Source: Azospirillum baldaniorum (GTDB taxonomy: Bacteria > Pseudomonadota > Alphaproteobacteria > Azospirillales > Azospirillaceae). From it: a DNA stretch of 64,000 bases. Made by a program: the position numbers and the translations under genes. The DNA lies in the NCBI RefSeq assembly GCF_003119195.2, contig NZ_CP022253.1, positions 390,001 to 454,000 on the forward strand, given 5' to 3'. The notes beneath the pieces are model-generated. The model had not been told where the DNA came from. It saw nothing but the letters and a program-made list of their open reading frames with translations, and searched no databases. Below are positions 44,428 to 53,658 of the stretch, piece by piece (position 1 is the stretch's first letter; every line of letters starts with the position of its first letter).

Positions 44428-45378
44428 ATGCCCCGCAGCGAGCTTTTCCCGCCCATCGACCCCTACCAGACCGGCTTCCTGCCCGTGGACGAGATCCACA
44501 CGCTCTATTGGGAGCAGTCGGGAAACCCGCGCGGCGTGCCGGTGCTGTTCCTGCACGGGGGGCCGGGGGCGGGCGCCTCGCCGACGCACCGGCGCTTCTT
44601 CGATCCCGGCCATTACCGCATTGTCGTGATGGACCAGCGCGGGGCGGGCCGCTCCACCCCGCTGGGCGAGGTCCGGCGCAACACGACCGAGCTGCTGGTG
44701 GAGGACGCCGAACGGCTGCGCCGCCATCTGGGGATCGAGCGCTGGCTGCTGTTCGGCGGAAGCTGGGGATCGACGCTGGCGCTGGCCTACGGGCAGACCC
44801 ATCCGGAGCGCTGCCTGGGGCTGATCCTGCGCGGCATCTTCCTGATGCGGAAGACGGAGATCGACTGGTTCCTCTACTCCATGCGCACGATCTTCCCGGA
44901 GGCCTGGGCCACCTTCGCCGGCCACATCCCGCCGGAGGAGCGCGGCGACCTGCTGGAGGCCTATTGGCGGCGGCTCAACGCGCCGGACGCGGCGACCCGC
45001 ATGGCGGCGGCGCGGGTGTGGAGCCTGTATGAGGGGTCCTGCTCCTCGCTGCTGCCCTCTCCGGAGCTGATCGCGACGAGCGCGGAGGACACCCACGCTC
45101 TGGGCCTCGCCCGCATTGAGGCGCATTACTTCCGCTCCAACCGCTTCACCCCGGAGGACAGGCTGCTGCGCGACGTGCACCGCATCCGGCATCTGCCGGG
45201 GGCGATCGTCCAGGGCCGCTACGACATCGTCTGCCCCATCACCAGCGCCGACGAGCTGCGCCGCGCCTGGCCGGAAGCCGATTACCGCGTGGTGCCCGAC
45301 GCCGGCCATTCCGCCATGGAGCCGGGCATCCGCGCCGCCCTGGTCCAGGCGACGGAGCGGTTCAAGGAGTATCGGTAG
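44428..45378 (+). CDS. pip: Proline iminopeptidase
   Basis: 316 aa alpha/beta hydrolase of peptidase family S33 that removes N-terminal proline from peptides. The oxyanion HGGPGAG is near 45, nucleophile GGSWGS near 111, Asp in GRYDIVCP and His in DAGHSA. The N-terminal [21 protein letters not shown] is characteristic of Pip. It is cytoplasmic, with no signal. A sigma-70 promoter for rpmI lies just downstream. Confidence 0.94.
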   Translation: MPRSELFPPIDPYQTGFLPVDEIHTLYWEQSGNPRGVPVLFLHGGPGAGASPTHRRFFDPGHYRIVVMDQRGAGRSTPLGEVRRNTTELLVEDAERLRRHLGIERWLLFGGSWGSTLALAYGQTHPERCLGLILRGIFLMRKTEIDWFLYSMRTIFPEAWATFAGHIPPEERGDLLEAYWRRLNAPDAATRMAAARVWSLYEGSCSSLLPSPELIATSAEDTHALGLARIEAHYFRSNRFTPEDRLLRDVHRIRHLPGAIVQGRYDIVCPITSADELRRAWPEADYRVVPDAGHSAMEPGIRAALVQATERFKEYR

Positions 45379-45441
45379 GAAGTACCGGCAGGGGAGGGGG
45401 CACGCCGGCCCCCCTCATGCCTCTCCCGCATTCGCTCCCCC

Positions 45442-45470
45442 TTGCGTTGCGGCGTGGCCGCGCGTATAAC
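45442..45470 (+). promoter_or_regulatory. Sigma-70 promoter for rpmI-rplT
   Basis: TTGCGT, 17 bases, TATAAC, 88 bases ahead of the rpmI start and within the gap after pip. Five of six -10 bases match the consensus. Confidence 0.7.
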
Positions 45471-45557
45471 CCTGCGCTCCAACGGGCGGCGAGGCCGGGT
45501 CCGAGACCCAGGGCATGCCCAACCGTCAGTCGGGAACATCCAACGCAAGGATTGAAA

Positions 45558-45758
45558 ATGCCCAAGCTGAAGACGAAGAGCGGCGCCAAGAAGCGCTTCA
45601 AGGTGACCGCGTCCGGTAAGGTGCGCGCCCAGGCGGCCTTCAAGCGCCACTGCCTGGAGCAGAAGAGCCCGAATATGAAGCGCAATGCGCGCGGCATGAT
45701 GACCCTGGCCGAGCCGGACCAGAAGATCGTGCTGAAGAACTGGCTGCGCAACGCTTGA
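45558..45758 (+). CDS. rpmI: Ribosomal protein L35
   Basis: 66 aa, highly basic. The L35 signature [19 protein letters not shown] opens the protein and RNARG follows near residue 46. The start ATG has AAGGATTG ahead. It precedes rplT by 21 bases. infC, often upstream in other bacteria, is not in the window. Confidence 0.97.
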   Translation: MPKLKTKSGAKKRFKVTASGKVRAQAAFKRHCLEQKSPNMKRNARGMMTLAEPDQKIVLKNWLRNA

Positions 45759-45779
45759 TATCGTAAGGGAATCTGAACC

Positions 45780-46151
45780 ATGGCTCGTGTTAAGCGCGGC
45801 GTCACCACGCACGCCCGTCACCGCAAGATCCTGAAGCTCGCCAAGGGCTACCGGGGTCGCAACTCCAAGAACTTCCGCATCGCGATCGAGAAGGTCGAAA
45901 AGGCCCTTCAATACGCGTATCGCGACCGCCGCAACAAGAAGCGCGATTTCCGCGGCCTGTGGATCCAGCGCATCAACGCCGGTGTCCGCCAGTACGGCCT
46001 GACCTACTCGCGCTTCATCAACGGCATCAAGCTGGCCGGCATCGAGATCGACCGCAAGGTCCTGTCGGATCTGGCCGCCCGTGAGCCGGAGGCCTTCAAG
46101 GCCATCGTCGATCAGGCCCAGGCCGCTCTCGCCTCCAAGGCCGCCGCCTAA
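45780..46151 (+). CDS. rplT: Ribosomal protein L20
   Basis: 123 aa. N-terminal [21 protein letters not shown] and the conserved [25 protein letters not shown] segment are diagnostic of L20, which binds 23S rRNA early in large-subunit assembly. It follows rpmI in the same transcript and ends in a terminator hairpin before pheS. Confidence 0.97.
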   Translation: MARVKRGVTTHARHRKILKLAKGYRGRNSKNFRIAIEKVEKALQYAYRDRRNKKRDFRGLWIQRINAGVRQYGLTYSRFINGIKLAGIEIDRKVLSDLAAREPEAFKAIVDQAQAALASKAAA

Positions 46152-46202
46152 AGGGTTCGCCGCGCAAGCGGAAACCCCGGTCCGGCGCCGGACACGAAAG
46201 AA

Positions 46203-46234
46203 GGGAGCCGTGCCTCTGGGCCGGCTCCCTTTTT
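46203..46234 (+). terminator. Rho-independent terminator between rplT and pheS
   Basis: GGGAGCCG and its exact complement CGGCTCCC around an 11-base loop, followed by TTTTTC. This separates the ribosomal protein genes from pheST, at least partly. It lies 52 bases after the rplT stop and 40 bases before pheS, so it could also attenuate pheST; no Phe-rich leader peptide is clear. Confidence 0.8.
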
Positions 46235-46273
46235 CTTTACGCTCGCACTTCCTTATGGCTCGCGGGAAATGAC

Positions 46274-47341
46274 ATGCTCGATGCGCTGAAAGACGAACTC
46301 CTGTCGCAGGTCAACGCCGCTGGCGACCTCGCGGCCCTCGAAGAGGTGCGGGTCACCGCGCTCGGCAAGAAGGGGCGCATCACCGGCTTCATGAAGGAGC
46401 TGGGCGGGCTGTCGCCCGACGAACGGCGCGAGCGCGGCCAGCAGCTCAACGCGCTGAAGGACGAGATCGCCGCCGCCATCGACGGCCGCAAGGCCGACCT
46501 CGCCCGCGCCCATCTGGAGGCCCGCCTCCAGGCCGAGCGCATCGACGTCACCCTGCCGGTCCGTCCGGAGACCGAGGGGCGCATCCACCCGATCAGCCAG
46601 ACCATCGACGAGATGGTGGCGATCTTCGCCGAGATGGGCTTCAGCGTCGCCGAGGGGCCGGACGTCGAGGACGACTTCCACAACTTCACCGCCCTGAACT
46701 TCCCGCCGGGCCACCCCGCCCGCGACATGCACGACACCTTCTATCTGCCGGATGCCGGCGACAAGAAGATGCTGCTGCGCACCCACACCAGCCCGGTGCA
46801 GGTCCGCACCATGCTGAACAAGAAGCCGCCGATCCGCATCATCGCGCCGGGCCGCACCTACCGGTCCGACTACGACATGACCCACACCCCGATGTTCCAC
46901 CAGATCGAGGGGCTGGTCATCGACGAGGCGACCCACATGGGGCACCTGAAGGGCTGCCTGATCGAGTTCTGCCGCGCCTTCTTCGACGTGGACGACCTGC
47001 CGCTGCGCTTCCGCCCCAGCTTCTTCCCCTTCACCGAACCGTCGGCGGAGGTGGACATCGGCTGCTCCCGCAAGGGCGGCGAGCTGAAGCTCGGCAACTA
47101 CGGCGACTGGCTGGAGATCCTGGGCTGCGGCATGGTGCACCCCAACGTGCTGGAGGCCTGCGGCATCGACAGCACCAAGTACCAGGGCTTTGCCTTCGGC
47201 ATGGGGATCGAGCGCGTGGCGATGCTGAAGTACGGCATCCCCGACCTGCGCACCTTCTTCGAAGCCGACCTCCGCTGGCTGAAGCATTACGGCTTCGTGC
47301 CGCTCGACGTTCCCAGCATGGCCCAGGGCCTGACGCGCTAA
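46274..47341 (+). CDS. pheS: Phenylalanine-tRNA ligase alpha subunit
   Basis: 355 aa class II synthetase subunit that charges tRNA-Phe in an alpha2beta2 complex. The N-terminal coiled coil contacts tRNA. Class II motif 2 region [21 protein letters not shown], the [16 protein letters not shown] block and motif 3 [17 protein letters not shown] are intact. It is followed by pheT after 13 bases. Confidence 0.97.
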   Translation: MLDALKDELLSQVNAAGDLAALEEVRVTALGKKGRITGFMKELGGLSPDERRERGQQLNALKDEIAAAIDGRKADLARAHLEARLQAERIDVTLPVRPETEGRIHPISQTIDEMVAIFAEMGFSVAEGPDVEDDFHNFTALNFPPGHPARDMHDTFYLPDAGDKKMLLRTHTSPVQVRTMLNKKPPIRIIAPGRTYRSDYDMTHTPMFHQIEGLVIDEATHMGHLKGCLIEFCRAFFDVDDLPLRFRPSFFPFTEPSAEVDIGCSRKGGELKLGNYGDWLEILGCGMVHPNVLEACGIDSTKYQGFAFGMGIERVAMLKYGIPDLRTFFEADLRWLKHYGFVPLDVPSMAQGLTR

Positions 47342-47354
47342 AGGAGCCGGACCC

Positions 47355-49751
47355 ATGAAGTTCACGCTGTCCTGGCTGAAGGACCATCTGGAGACCGACG
47401 CCACGCTCGACCAGATCGTGGAGAAGCTGACCGCCCTCGGCCTGGAGGTCGAAGGGGTGGAGGACCGCTCGAAAGAGCTGAAGCCCTTCCGCGTCGCCCA
47501 CGTCGTCTCCGCCGAGAAGCACCCGGACGCCGACAAGCTGCGCGTCCTGGTCGTCGACACCGGCACCGAGAAGCTCCAGGTCGTCTGCGGCGCGCCCAAC
47601 GCGCGCGCCGGCCTGAAGGGCGTCTTCGCGCCGGAGGGAGCCTACATCCCCGGCTCCGACATCACGCTGAAGAAGGGCGTCATCCGCGGCGTCGAGTCGA
47701 ACGGCATGATGTGCTCCGAGCGCGAGCTGAAGCTGTCGGAGGAGCACAACGGCATCATCGAGCTGCCGGACGACGCGCCGGTCGGCGTCGCCTACGCCGA
47801 CTATGCCGGCCTGGGCGACCCGGTCATCGACATCAGCCTGACGCCCGACCGCGCCGACTGCGCCGGGGTGCGCGGCATCGCCCGCGACCTCGCCGCCGCC
47901 GGGCTGGGCACGCTGAAGCCGCTGGCGGCGGAGCCGGTGAAGGGCGCCTTCCCGAGTCCGCTCGGCGTGACCATCGAGGCGCCGGACGCCTGCCCGATGT
48001 ATGTCGGCCGCTATTTCCGCGGCGTGAAGAACGGCCCGTCGCCCAAGTGGCTGCACGACAAGCTGGTCGCCATCGGCCTGCGCCCGATCTCGGCGCTGGT
48101 CGACATCACCAACTTCATCACCTTCGACCTGTCGCGCCCGCTGCACGCCTTCGACGCCGACAAGGTGAAGGGTGGCATCGTCGTCCGCATGGCCCGCGAG
48201 GGCGAGACGCTGGCGGCGCTGAACGGCAAGGAATACCCGCTCGACCCGGGCATGACGGTCATCGCCGATCATGAGCGGGCCGAGGCGCTGGGCGGCATCA
48301 TCGGCGGCGAGGCGTCGGGCTGCACCGAGACGACGGTCAACGTCTTCCTGGAAGCGGCGATCTTCGACACCGTGCGCACGGCGCAGACCGGCCGCAAGCT
48401 GGGCATCGAGTCGGACGCCCGCTACCGGCTGGAGCGCGGCGTCGATCCGGCGGTGGTCGTCTCGGGGATGGAGCGCGCCACCCGCCTGATCCTGGAGATC
48501 TGCGGCGGCGAGGCCTCCGACCTCGTGATCGCCGGTGAGGAGCCGCAGTGGCGCCGCACCCTGACGCTGCGTCCGGGCCGAGTGGCCGCCCTGGGCGGCG
48601 TTGAGGTGCCGCGCGACGAGCAGACCCGCATCCTGATCGACCTCGGCTGCGAGATCGTCGGCGAGGATGTGGACGGCACCCTGCGCGTCGTTCCGCCCTC
48701 CTGGCGCGCCGACATCCACGGCGAGGCCGATCTGGTGGAGGAGGTGCTGCGCATCCACGGCTTCGACGCCATCCCGGCAACCCCGCTGCCGCGCGACAGC
48801 GTGCTGACCCGTCCGGCCCTGACTACCAAACAGCGCCGCGTCGGGCTGACCAAGCGCACGCTGGCCGTCCGCGGCCTGTCCGAAGCCGTCACCTGGTCCT
48901 TCATGGCCGGTCCGGTGGCCGAGCTGTTCGGCGGGGTTGGCGAGGGGCTGACGCTGGTCAACCCGATCAGCGCCGACCTCGACGTGATGCGCCCGTCCAT
49001 TCTCGGCAACCTGATCCAGGCCGCCGGGCGCAACGCCGACCGCGGCTACGCCGACGTCGGCCTGTTCGAGGTCGGCCCGGCTTTCCGCAAGCCGTCGCCG
49101 GACGGGCAGGACATCGTGGCCGCCGGCATCCGCGCCGGCAACGCGGTGCCGCGCCACTGGGCGGAGAAGGCCCGCGGCGTCGATGCCTACGACGCCAAGG
49201 CCGACGCCATGGCCGTCCTGGAGGCCGCCGGCGCGCCGGTGACCAACCTGCAGGTCACCACCGACGCGCCGGGCTGGTACCATCCCGGCCGCTCGGGCGT
49301 GCTGCGCCTCGGCCCGACGGTGATGGCCCGCTTCGGCGAAATCCACCCGACCGTGCTCGGCACGCTGGGCGTCAAGGGTCCGGTGGTCGGCTTCGAGGTG
49401 TTCCTGGACGCCGTCCCGCTGCCCAAGAAGAAGGGCGGCACGGCGCGTCCGCTGGTCCAGCTCTCGCCCTTCCAGCCGCTGGAGCGCGACTTCGCCTTCG
49501 TCGTCGGCAAGGACGTGGAGGCCGACAAGCTGATCCGCGCCGCCAAGGGCGCCGACAAGGCGCTGGTCAAGGACGTGACCGTCTTCGACGTCTACCAGGG
49601 CACCAACCTGGAGGAGGGCAAGAAGTCCGTCGCGCTCTCCGTCACGCTCCAGCCGACCGAGCGGACCCTGACCGAGCCGGAGATCGAGGCCATCGGCCAG
49701 AAGATCGTCGCCGCGGTCGCCAAGGCCACGGGCGGCAGCCTGCGCAGCTGA
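47355..49751 (+). CDS. pheT: Phenylalanine-tRNA ligase beta subunit
   Basis: 798 aa, usual length for PheT. It has an N-terminal tRNA-binding EMAP-like domain (HPDADKLRVLVVD, VVCGAPNAR), B3/B4 editing domains, and a C-terminal ferredoxin-fold anticodon-binding domain (FQPLERDFAFVVGKDV to the end). Two bases precede a ribosome site GGAGCCGGACCC, and a terminator ends the operon. Confidence 0.97.
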   Translation: MKFTLSWLKDHLETDATLDQIVEKLTALGLEVEGVEDRSKELKPFRVAHVVSAEKHPDADKLRVLVVDTGTEKLQVVCGAPNARAGLKGVFAPEGAYIPGSDITLKKGVIRGVESNGMMCSERELKLSEEHNGIIELPDDAPVGVAYADYAGLGDPVIDISLTPDRADCAGVRGIARDLAAAGLGTLKPLAAEPVKGAFPSPLGVTIEAPDACPMYVGRYFRGVKNGPSPKWLHDKLVAIGLRPISALVDITNFITFDLSRPLHAFDADKVKGGIVVRMAREGETLAALNGKEYPLDPGMTVIADHERAEALGGIIGGEASGCTETTVNVFLEAAIFDTVRTAQTGRKLGIESDARYRLERGVDPAVVVSGMERATRLILEICGGEASDLVIAGEEPQWRRTLTLRPGRVAALGGVEVPRDEQTRILIDLGCEIVGEDVDGTLRVVPPSWRADIHGEADLVEEVLRIHGFDAIPATPLPRDSVLTRPALTTKQRRVGLTKRTLAVRGLSEAVTWSFMAGPVAELFGGVGEGLTLVNPISADLDVMRPSILGNLIQAAGRNADRGYADVGLFEVGPAFRKPSPDGQDIVAAGIRAGNAVPRHWAEKARGVDAYDAKADAMAVLEAAGAPVTNLQVTTDAPGWYHPGRSGVLRLGPTVMARFGEIHPTVLGTLGVKGPVVGFEVFLDAVPLPKKKGGTARPLVQLSPFQPLERDFAFVVGKDVEADKLIRAAKGADKALVKDVTVFDVYQGTNLEEGKKSVALSVTLQPTERTLTEPEIEAIGQKIVAAVAKATGGSLRS

Positions 49752-50276
49752 CGTTCGCGCTCCTGACGCGGGCGCATCCAATGGCTGCGGATCCGGCAAA
49801 GGGTTCAATTTCGTAAGACAAAGTTCGGGCCTCCGCCGCAAGGCGGGGGCCCATTGTTTTTCCATGTCCGGATGGAACGGCTCCCAATCCGGACAGTTCA
49901 AAGGATTGTTCCGGAGGCGTCACGTCTGGATTCGCAGAACATGCCGCGGTCCGTTGTTTGAAGCACGTTTCGGCATGGCATCCGGGTGTGCCTCATATGC
50001 GCTTTTTCAGAGTTGAATAGAGTTGGTCCATCAGATAAAGCGAATGAACATAAGTTTGCAAAACATGCATCCGTATTGTCTCGATGCTGCGCATCGCTGC
50101 CTATAAATTTCAGAAATGGAATGTTTTCTTTCCACGATACATGGCAGACATTCCAAAAATTCGTCAGGCTGATATTTCGATTTTTTTAATATTTTTCGTT
50201 CTTTTTTGAATCGGTCATGTGGAACACGGCGCGGGGTGCCCTGGCTCCGCCGCCCTCAGCCCTGGTGAAGAATCCG
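49752..50276. other. 525-base gap with AT-rich island after pheT
   Basis: The first 110 bases carry the pheT terminator. From about 49930 the sequence becomes AT-rich with runs of T (for example TTTTTTTAATATTTTT near 50180), far below the GC of the rest of the window. It contains an 8-bp inverted repeat TGGAATGT/ACATTCCA (50117-50124 with 50148-50155). The only ORF (GTG 49986 to 50189, 67 aa) has poor codon use. It could be a promoter/operator region for the receiver gene, an sRNA, or a foreign remnant. Confidence 0.55.
49827..49861 (+). terminator. Rho-independent terminator of pheST
   Basis: GGGCCTCCGCC pairs with GGCGGGGGCCC (one G-T wobble) across a GCAA tetraloop, followed by ATTGTTTTT. 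An 11-bp stem with a tetraloop and T-run is a textbook terminator, 75 bases past the pheT stop. Confidence 0.85.
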
Positions 50277-50786
50277 ATGGTGAGCTTAACGAACGACCAC
50301 GCCAAAACCGCTTCCGTCCTCGCCACGACCGGGGATGCCGGCAATGGCTCGGTGGATGGCGGCGGCGCGGTCCGCCGCGAGGATGGCGAAGAAGGAGCGC
50401 CGGCCGAAGCCAGCCGGCTGGTCATCGTGGTGGACGACGACCGGTCGATCGTGGAAGGGCTGGCGCTGCTTCTCGAAGCCTGGGGATACGACGTGCTGAC
50501 CGCCCTGTCGCTGAACGAACTGGCGCAGCGGCTGCCGCAGGCGCCCGGCCGTCCCGGGCTGGTCCTGGCCGATCACTTCCTGCCGGCTGGCGGCACGGGC
50601 GCCCAGGCGGTGGAGATGGTGCGCGCCCATGTCGGCGCCCCGGTGCCCGCCCTGATCCTGACCGGCGATACGATGCCGGAGCGTCAGGCCGAAGCCGCCG
50701 CCCTGGGCTGCCGCCTGCTGCACAAGCCGGTGCAGATCGGTCCGCTGAAGGACATGGTGGACACGCTGATGAGCGGCGCCGGCTGA
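50277..50786 (+). CDS. Single-domain response regulator
   Basis: 169 aa from ATG 50277 (an in-frame ATG at 50217 gives 189 aa). The N-terminal ~45 residues are low complexity; the receiver follows: VIVVDDDRSIVEGLALLL, phosphoacceptor VLADHFLPAGG, LTGD and the KP pair in LLHKPVQ. All catalytic residues are present. There is no output domain, so it probably signals by protein contact. It converges with the HD-GYP regulator gene, 30 bases apart. AT-rich DNA lies upstream. Confidence 0.85.
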   Translation: MVSLTNDHAKTASVLATTGDAGNGSVDGGGAVRREDGEEGAPAEASRLVIVVDDDRSIVEGLALLLEAWGYDVLTALSLNELAQRLPQAPGRPGLVLADHFLPAGGTGAQAVEMVRAHVGAPVPALILTGDTMPERQAEAAALGCRLLHKPVQIGPLKDMVDTLMSGAG

Positions 50787-50816
50787 TCCCGCGTCCGCCT
50801 CCTTCTCCGAAGGGCG

Positions 50817-52403
50817 TCACCCCCGGCGCAGGCTGCCGGACACCGCCAGGAAGGCGTCGACCACCGCCGGATCGAACCGGCTGCCCGACAGGCGCCGGAT
50901 CTCCGCCACCGCCACGTCATGGTCCAGCGCCTTGCGGTAGGGGCGGTCGCGGGTCATGGCGTCGAAGCTGTCGGCCACCGCGACGATGCGGGCGCTCAGC
51001 GGGATGGCGTCGCCCTTCAGGCGGTCTGGATAGCCGGTGCCGTCCCAATTCTCATGATGCGCCCGGGCGATCTCCGCCCCCAGATGCAGATGCGTCCGTC
51101 CCTCGGACCGCTGGCTCGCGCGGTCCAGCAAATCCCAGCCCGTGGTCGTGTGGGCCTGCATGACGGCCCGCTCCTCCGGGGTCAGCGGCCCGGTCTTGCC
51201 GAGGATGGCGGGGTCCAGCGTGGCGTTGCCGACGTCGTGGAGGATGGCGGCCAGACCGACCGACTCCAGGAACACCGTGTCGAGGATGGCGGGGTAGCAC
51301 CCCTCTTCGGCCAGACGGCGGGCGATGCGGTCGGTCACCATGGCGATGCGCGGGCCGGCCTCGGCCTCCGCGCTGGGATGACCGGCGCGCTCCGCCAGAT
51401 CGGCCATGGCGATGACCGTGTGCTCCTGGCTGCGCCGCAGCTGTTCGTACAGGTGCAGATTGTCGAATCCGACCGAGATCTTGCGGCAGAACACCTCGAT
51501 CAGGTTGCGGTCGAGGTCGGACAGCGGCCGGTCGGAACTCAGATAGACCACGTTCTCCCGGTCGTTCGGGGTGCGGATGTAGAGCGTGCAATGATCGGCG
51601 GCGTAGCGGTTGCTGCGCGACTCCAGGCAGCGCTTCACCTCCGCCAGCACGGCGGGCTCGACATGGTTGGCCGCCGGCTCGTCGATCAGCGTCTCGAACC
51701 GGCCCGAGCCGGCCAGGACATACAGCCCGTCCGCCGCGCCGCTGATGACCGGGCCGCGCTGCACGCACAGGATGGCGTCCGGTCCGACGCCGAGGATGCC
51801 GGAGAGCTGCGTCAGCACCCCGGCGGCGAACAGCTTCATCGAGCGCGCCTGGAACAGCGACGACGACGCCTCGATGATCTTCTCCAGCCCGCGCCGGTTC
51901 ATCTCGATCGCCATGATGTCCTCGTAGGAGCGCAGGGCGGCGACCGTGGTGGTGAACAGCTGCTGGGCGGTGAGCTGAGTCTTGGCCTTGTAGTCGTTGA
52001 TGTCGTAGTCGAGGATCACCGCGCGCTCCGGCGCCTGCCCGGGCTGGCCGGTGCGCAGGATGATGCGGACGTGGCGGTTCTTCAATTCCTCGCGGATGTG
52101 GTGGACGAGTTGCAGCCCGGCGTCGTCGGTCTCCATCACCACGTCCAGCAGGATGATGGCGATGTCCTCCTCGCGCTCCAGGATCGTCCGCGCCTCCGCG
52201 GCGGAATAGGCCGAGATGAACTGGGCGGAGCGGCCCTTGTAGGCGAAATCGGCCAGGACGAGCTTGGTGATGGAGTGCACCTCCGGCTCGTCGTCCACGA
52301 TCATCATCTTCCACCGGTTTCCGGTGGCCGGCGACCCGGTTTCGCCGTTTCCGTCGCCGTCCTGGTCGTCCAGAAAGAGGAACTCGTCGTCGGAGTCGGT
52401 CAT
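50817..52403 (-). CDS. Receiver-DUF3369-HD-GYP response regulator
   Basis: 528 aa. An acidic head of about 30 residues precedes the receiver (KMMIVDDEPEVHSITKLVL, phosphoacceptor IILLDVVME, KT near 140). A middle domain of the DUF3369 type follows (LFAAGVLTQLSGILGV, VYLSSDRPL). The C-terminal HD-GYP has HDVGN, HHENWDGTGYPDRL and ARIVAVADSFDAM. HD-GYP proteins usually break down cyclic di-GMP; the residues that hold the metals are present, so it is probably active. The receiver-only protein next to it may share its kinase. Confidence 0.92.
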   Translation of the reverse strand: MTDSDDEFLFLDDQDGDGNGETGSPATGNRWKMMIVDDEPEVHSITKLVLADFAYKGRSAQFISAYSAAEARTILEREEDIAIILLDVVMETDDAGLQLVHHIREELKNRHVRIILRTGQPGQAPERAVILDYDINDYKAKTQLTAQQLFTTTVAALRSYEDIMAIEMNRRGLEKIIEASSSLFQARSMKLFAAGVLTQLSGILGVGPDAILCVQRGPVISGAADGLYVLAGSGRFETLIDEPAANHVEPAVLAEVKRCLESRSNRYAADHCTLYIRTPNDRENVVYLSSDRPLSDLDRNLIEVFCRKISVGFDNLHLYEQLRRSQEHTVIAMADLAERAGHPSAEAEAGPRIAMVTDRIARRLAEEGCYPAILDTVFLESVGLAAILHDVGNATLDPAILGKTGPLTPEERAVMQAHTTTGWDLLDRASQRSEGRTHLHLGAEIARAHHENWDGTGYPDRLKGDAIPLSARIVAVADSFDAMTRDRPYRKALDHDVAVAEIRRLSGSRFDPAVVDAFLAVSGSLRRG

Positions 52404-52593
52404 GGGTAAAGCCTGGGGCGGAGCGGGCGGGGGTAAGAAAGATTAACACGGCACGACGGCACCCGCCTACCGCCACGATCGATGCATTTTCGACGAAAAA
52501 GCTCAATAATTTAACGGAGGCGACGCGCTGCTGCCGCTTGGCGGAGGGCGGCGCCGGGGGCAGGCCAGGGGCAGGCCAGCGTCAGCCCCGGGG

Positions 52594-53583
52594 TCAGAAG
52601 GTCTCCAGCTCGATCACCCAGCAGTCCATGGAGCGCTGCGCCAGAGCGCCGCAGACGTTGTCCACCTGCGTCCGGGTGAAGGGGCCGACGCCCATCTGGT
52701 AGGTGGTGCGGGCGCCGCGGAAGACCGGCCAGACCATCGGCGGCAGGTCGCGGTAGGCCGTTCCGGGACCGTAGGTGAATTCCTGCCATGCCCGCAGCCC
52801 CTCGGCGTGGCTGACATACTCGCCGAGCCGCGCGGCGAACAGCGCCCCCGGCTCGATGGGCGGCATGCCCGGCAGCGGGTAGGGGGCGACCACCCCGATC
52901 AGCCCCTCGGCCGTGGCGACCGCGCGAGTCCGGCCGGGCATGCCCAGCGTCACCCGCCCGTTCGCGGAGTCGATCAGGCTGACCACGTCGCCCTTGCGCA
53001 GGGTGAAACTGCGCCGCTTCTTGTTGTCGAGGATCTCCGTCGCCTTGATGGCGTCCGCCGCGACGACATAGCCCTGGGCCGGCACCTGGGCGGCGATCTC
53101 CCAGGCGCTGCGCGGCACCACGGCGGCGCTGCGGTGGATGACCGGCGGCTTGCCGGTCGCGGGGGGCGATCCGCCGGCGTTGGCCCCGGTGGCGGTGGCG
53201 CCCATGGCGGCGGTGATCGAGCGCGACACCATCAGCGCCGGGTCCAGCGAGTCGGAGGGGACGTAGCCGATGGGCTGGCCGCCGATGGCGACCTCCGTCC
53301 AGCTGGTGCCGCGGGGCGTGCCCAGCGCGTTCAGCGCCTTGCCGCGCGGCAGGGTCTGGATGATCCGGGCGTCGGCGTTGGGGCCGATGCGCACCTCGAT
53401 GTCGCGGTTGAGGACCACCTCGCCGGTCAGTGGCGCGCCGATGGCGACGGGGCTCTGCGCCAGGGCGGCGTCCGGGGCGAACCACATCGTCGCCGCGGCC
53501 AGGATCAGCCGCAGCGCCAGGGCGCGGAGGGCGGTGGTGGAACGCGTGCGCACGGCGGTTTGCCCCTTTGGAGGAGGGGCCAT
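52594..53583 (-). CDS. Exported protein with SH3b and SPOR-like domains
   Basis: 329 aa from ATG 53583. Signal peptide LRALALRLILAAATMWFAPDAALA. SH3b-like region about 45-105 (EVVLNRDIEVRIGPNADARIIQTLPRG). Middle Ala/Gly-rich, and a C-terminal SPOR-like segment TYQMGVGPFTRTQVDNVCGAL...DCWVIEL, which in other proteins binds denuded glycan of the septal wall. It is likely periplasmic and cell-wall related; I do not know the role. An open frame extends past 53583 but lacks a signal peptide. Confidence 0.78.
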   Translation of the reverse strand: MAPPPKGQTAVRTRSTTALRALALRLILAAATMWFAPDAALAQSPVAIGAPLTGEVVLNRDIEVRIGPNADARIIQTLPRGKALNALGTPRGTSWTEVAIGGQPIGYVPSDSLDPALMVSRSITAAMGATATGANAGGSPPATGKPPVIHRSAAVVPRSAWEIAAQVPAQGYVVAADAIKATEILDNKKRRSFTLRKGDVVSLIDSANGRVTLGMPGRTRAVATAEGLIGVVAPYPLPGMPPIEPGALFAARLGEYVSHAEGLRAWQEFTYGPGTAYRDLPPMVWPVFRGARTTYQMGVGPFTRTQVDNVCGALAQRSMDCWVIELETF

Positions 53584-53658
53584 TTTGCATCGGTCCGGCC
53601 CGCCGGGGCAACCCGGCGCGTGCGCGCCGGGACGGATGTCACGGAGCGGCACGGTCGG

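Noticed and set aside
46152..46273. pheM-type leader peptide before pheST
   Set aside because: No short ORF with a run of Phe codons precedes the hairpin; an attenuator role is possible but unsupported.
49986..50189. 67-aa ORF in the AT-rich gap
   Set aside because: No ribosome site, poor codon use compared with neighbouring genes, and many rare features; it looks like chance open frame.
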